A DNA stretch of 64,000 bases, taken from Tenodera sinensis. Its lineage: Eukaryota; Arthropoda; Insecta; Mantodea; Mantidae. Every line of letters starts with the position of its first letter. Position 1 is the first letter of the stretch. Positions 63,161-64,000 of this stretch are shown one piece after another. The stretch lies in contig CM060962.1 in NCBI GenBank assembly GCA_030765045.1, positions 259,486,647-259,550,646 on the forward strand. Reading direction: 5' to 3'. The notes beneath the pieces are model-generated. The model did not search any database, was not told where the DNA came from, and saw only the letters and a list, made by a program, of their open reading frames with translations. The translations under genes and the position numbers were made by a program.

Positions 63161-64000
63161 TTTTAATAATTTTTGTTGTTTATATACAAAAAGACAATGA
63201 ACAATGTTGCAGTGTACGTCTTCTGGCGTTTTTCCAGATTGTTGATGTTATTGGTTTTATACCTTTTGAAAATTGTACCAATTTTGCAAGTGTGTCTGGC
63301 ATTTATACAGTTAGTTTATATGTATTTATTAAAGAATCGCTTTATATAATTCCTGAAGGCCTCACCATCAAATAAGTTAAAGTGGCATTGAAATAAAATG
63401 TTGAAGTCGTAGACATTCGGGAGGTAATTTGGAAGATTAATCAAAACATTGACAATTCTCGATTTTAACGGAAAAAGCCATAAAAAACCCGCACAAAGGT
63501 TGAATTTAATTAGTTCTATAAATGTTACACATTGAAACAGACTGATAATGTGTGTAATTTTATAAAATTCTAAAGCGAATAAAATTAAACTACCTGGAAA
63601 GATGTGTAAATGTGATATCATTTACCTTTATGCACCTTAAAAATTAGAATTCTCCTTCCGTTAAATTAGGTTGTAGCTTTTACAGTGTAGGAGTATTTTT
63701 TCTTTAAAAACCTATTGCACATACGAAAGCCATTGTTATTGCTCATTAAACGTATATTACGGCCCAATTTCGCACTTGAAGTTATTTATCATTTTAGTTT
63801 AAAATGTGTAGTTTGTACACTTTTAAGTAGGCGTAATGGCAATACATTATAATCAAAGTTAGTAACATTGGAATGTTAGAGCATATTATAACACCGCATT
63901 TTATAAATGTTCGTTTGAGTATGCTGGGTTACAAGATTCCCGTTTTACTACGAACTGGCTAAAATGTTAAGCCAGTTGAACCTTTCGTATTCCTGTCGTA
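63161..64000. other. Non-genic stretch at the window end
   Basis: AT-rich sequence. A minus-strand 101-codon frame at 63316-63621 is hydrophobic and unrecognised; I do not support it as a gene. Confidence 0.45.

Overview
The window looks like non-coding-dominated DNA from a large, AT-rich, repeat-laden animal genome. I infer an insect, perhaps a polyneopteran such as a cockroach, termite or stick insect. The reasons are tRNA-derived SINEs with target-site duplications, Tc1/mariner, piggyBac-like and RNase H-bearing LINE relics, long microsatellites, and coding sequence split into small exons by kilobase introns. The species call is inference. No bacterial genes, rRNA, CRISPR array or clearly functional tRNA was seen.

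Host gene. The best protein-coding signal is a minus-strand gene between about 50.3 kb and 33.8 kb. Four exons (50073-50286, 48285-48506, 39677-39916, 34010-34227) have splice sites in the right places. Their phases join exactly (0-1, 1-1, 1-1, 1-stop), and an AATAAA lies about 190 bp past the stop. A further 348-nt open exon (34721-35068) is also phase 1-1 and may be a cassette. I do not recognise the protein. It is rich in Trp and acidic residues in its first two exons, followed by a basic linker, an amphipathic Trp/Lys segment and an acidic, Gly/Ser-rich tail. The 5' exons are missing; a weak candidate lies at 54670-54880.

0-28 kb. Repeats dominate. One unnamed interspersed family ('family A', about 0.75-0.87 kb) recurs more than twelve times across the window on both strands. 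One end is a hairpin built on ACTTTCTCTACT and the other end carries the same motif in inverted form. It contains a TG-rich site that has grown into different microsatellites in different copies. Other items here are two target-site-flanked copies of a tRNA SINE (S1), a second SINE family (S2), a piggyBac-like 5' end with a compound microsatellite, a DUF4817-type transposase relic and LINE C-terminal fragments.

28-34 kb. This part holds a LINE RNase H/C-terminal relic, SINE family S3 copies, and a LINE reverse-transcriptase fragment split by a 1.4-kb Tc1 element flanked by TA.

34-50 kb. Introns of the host gene contain a head-to-head pair of tRNA-like SINE heads, a 5'-truncated LINE with 15-bp target-site duplications and a poly(A) tail, a mariner relic, and another family A copy.

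50-64 kb. This part contains a deleted mariner with intact ends, a second piggyBac-like 5' end homologous to the first, several family A copies, a roughly 320-bp (AAT)n tract, and a family A copy interrupted by two different SINEs.
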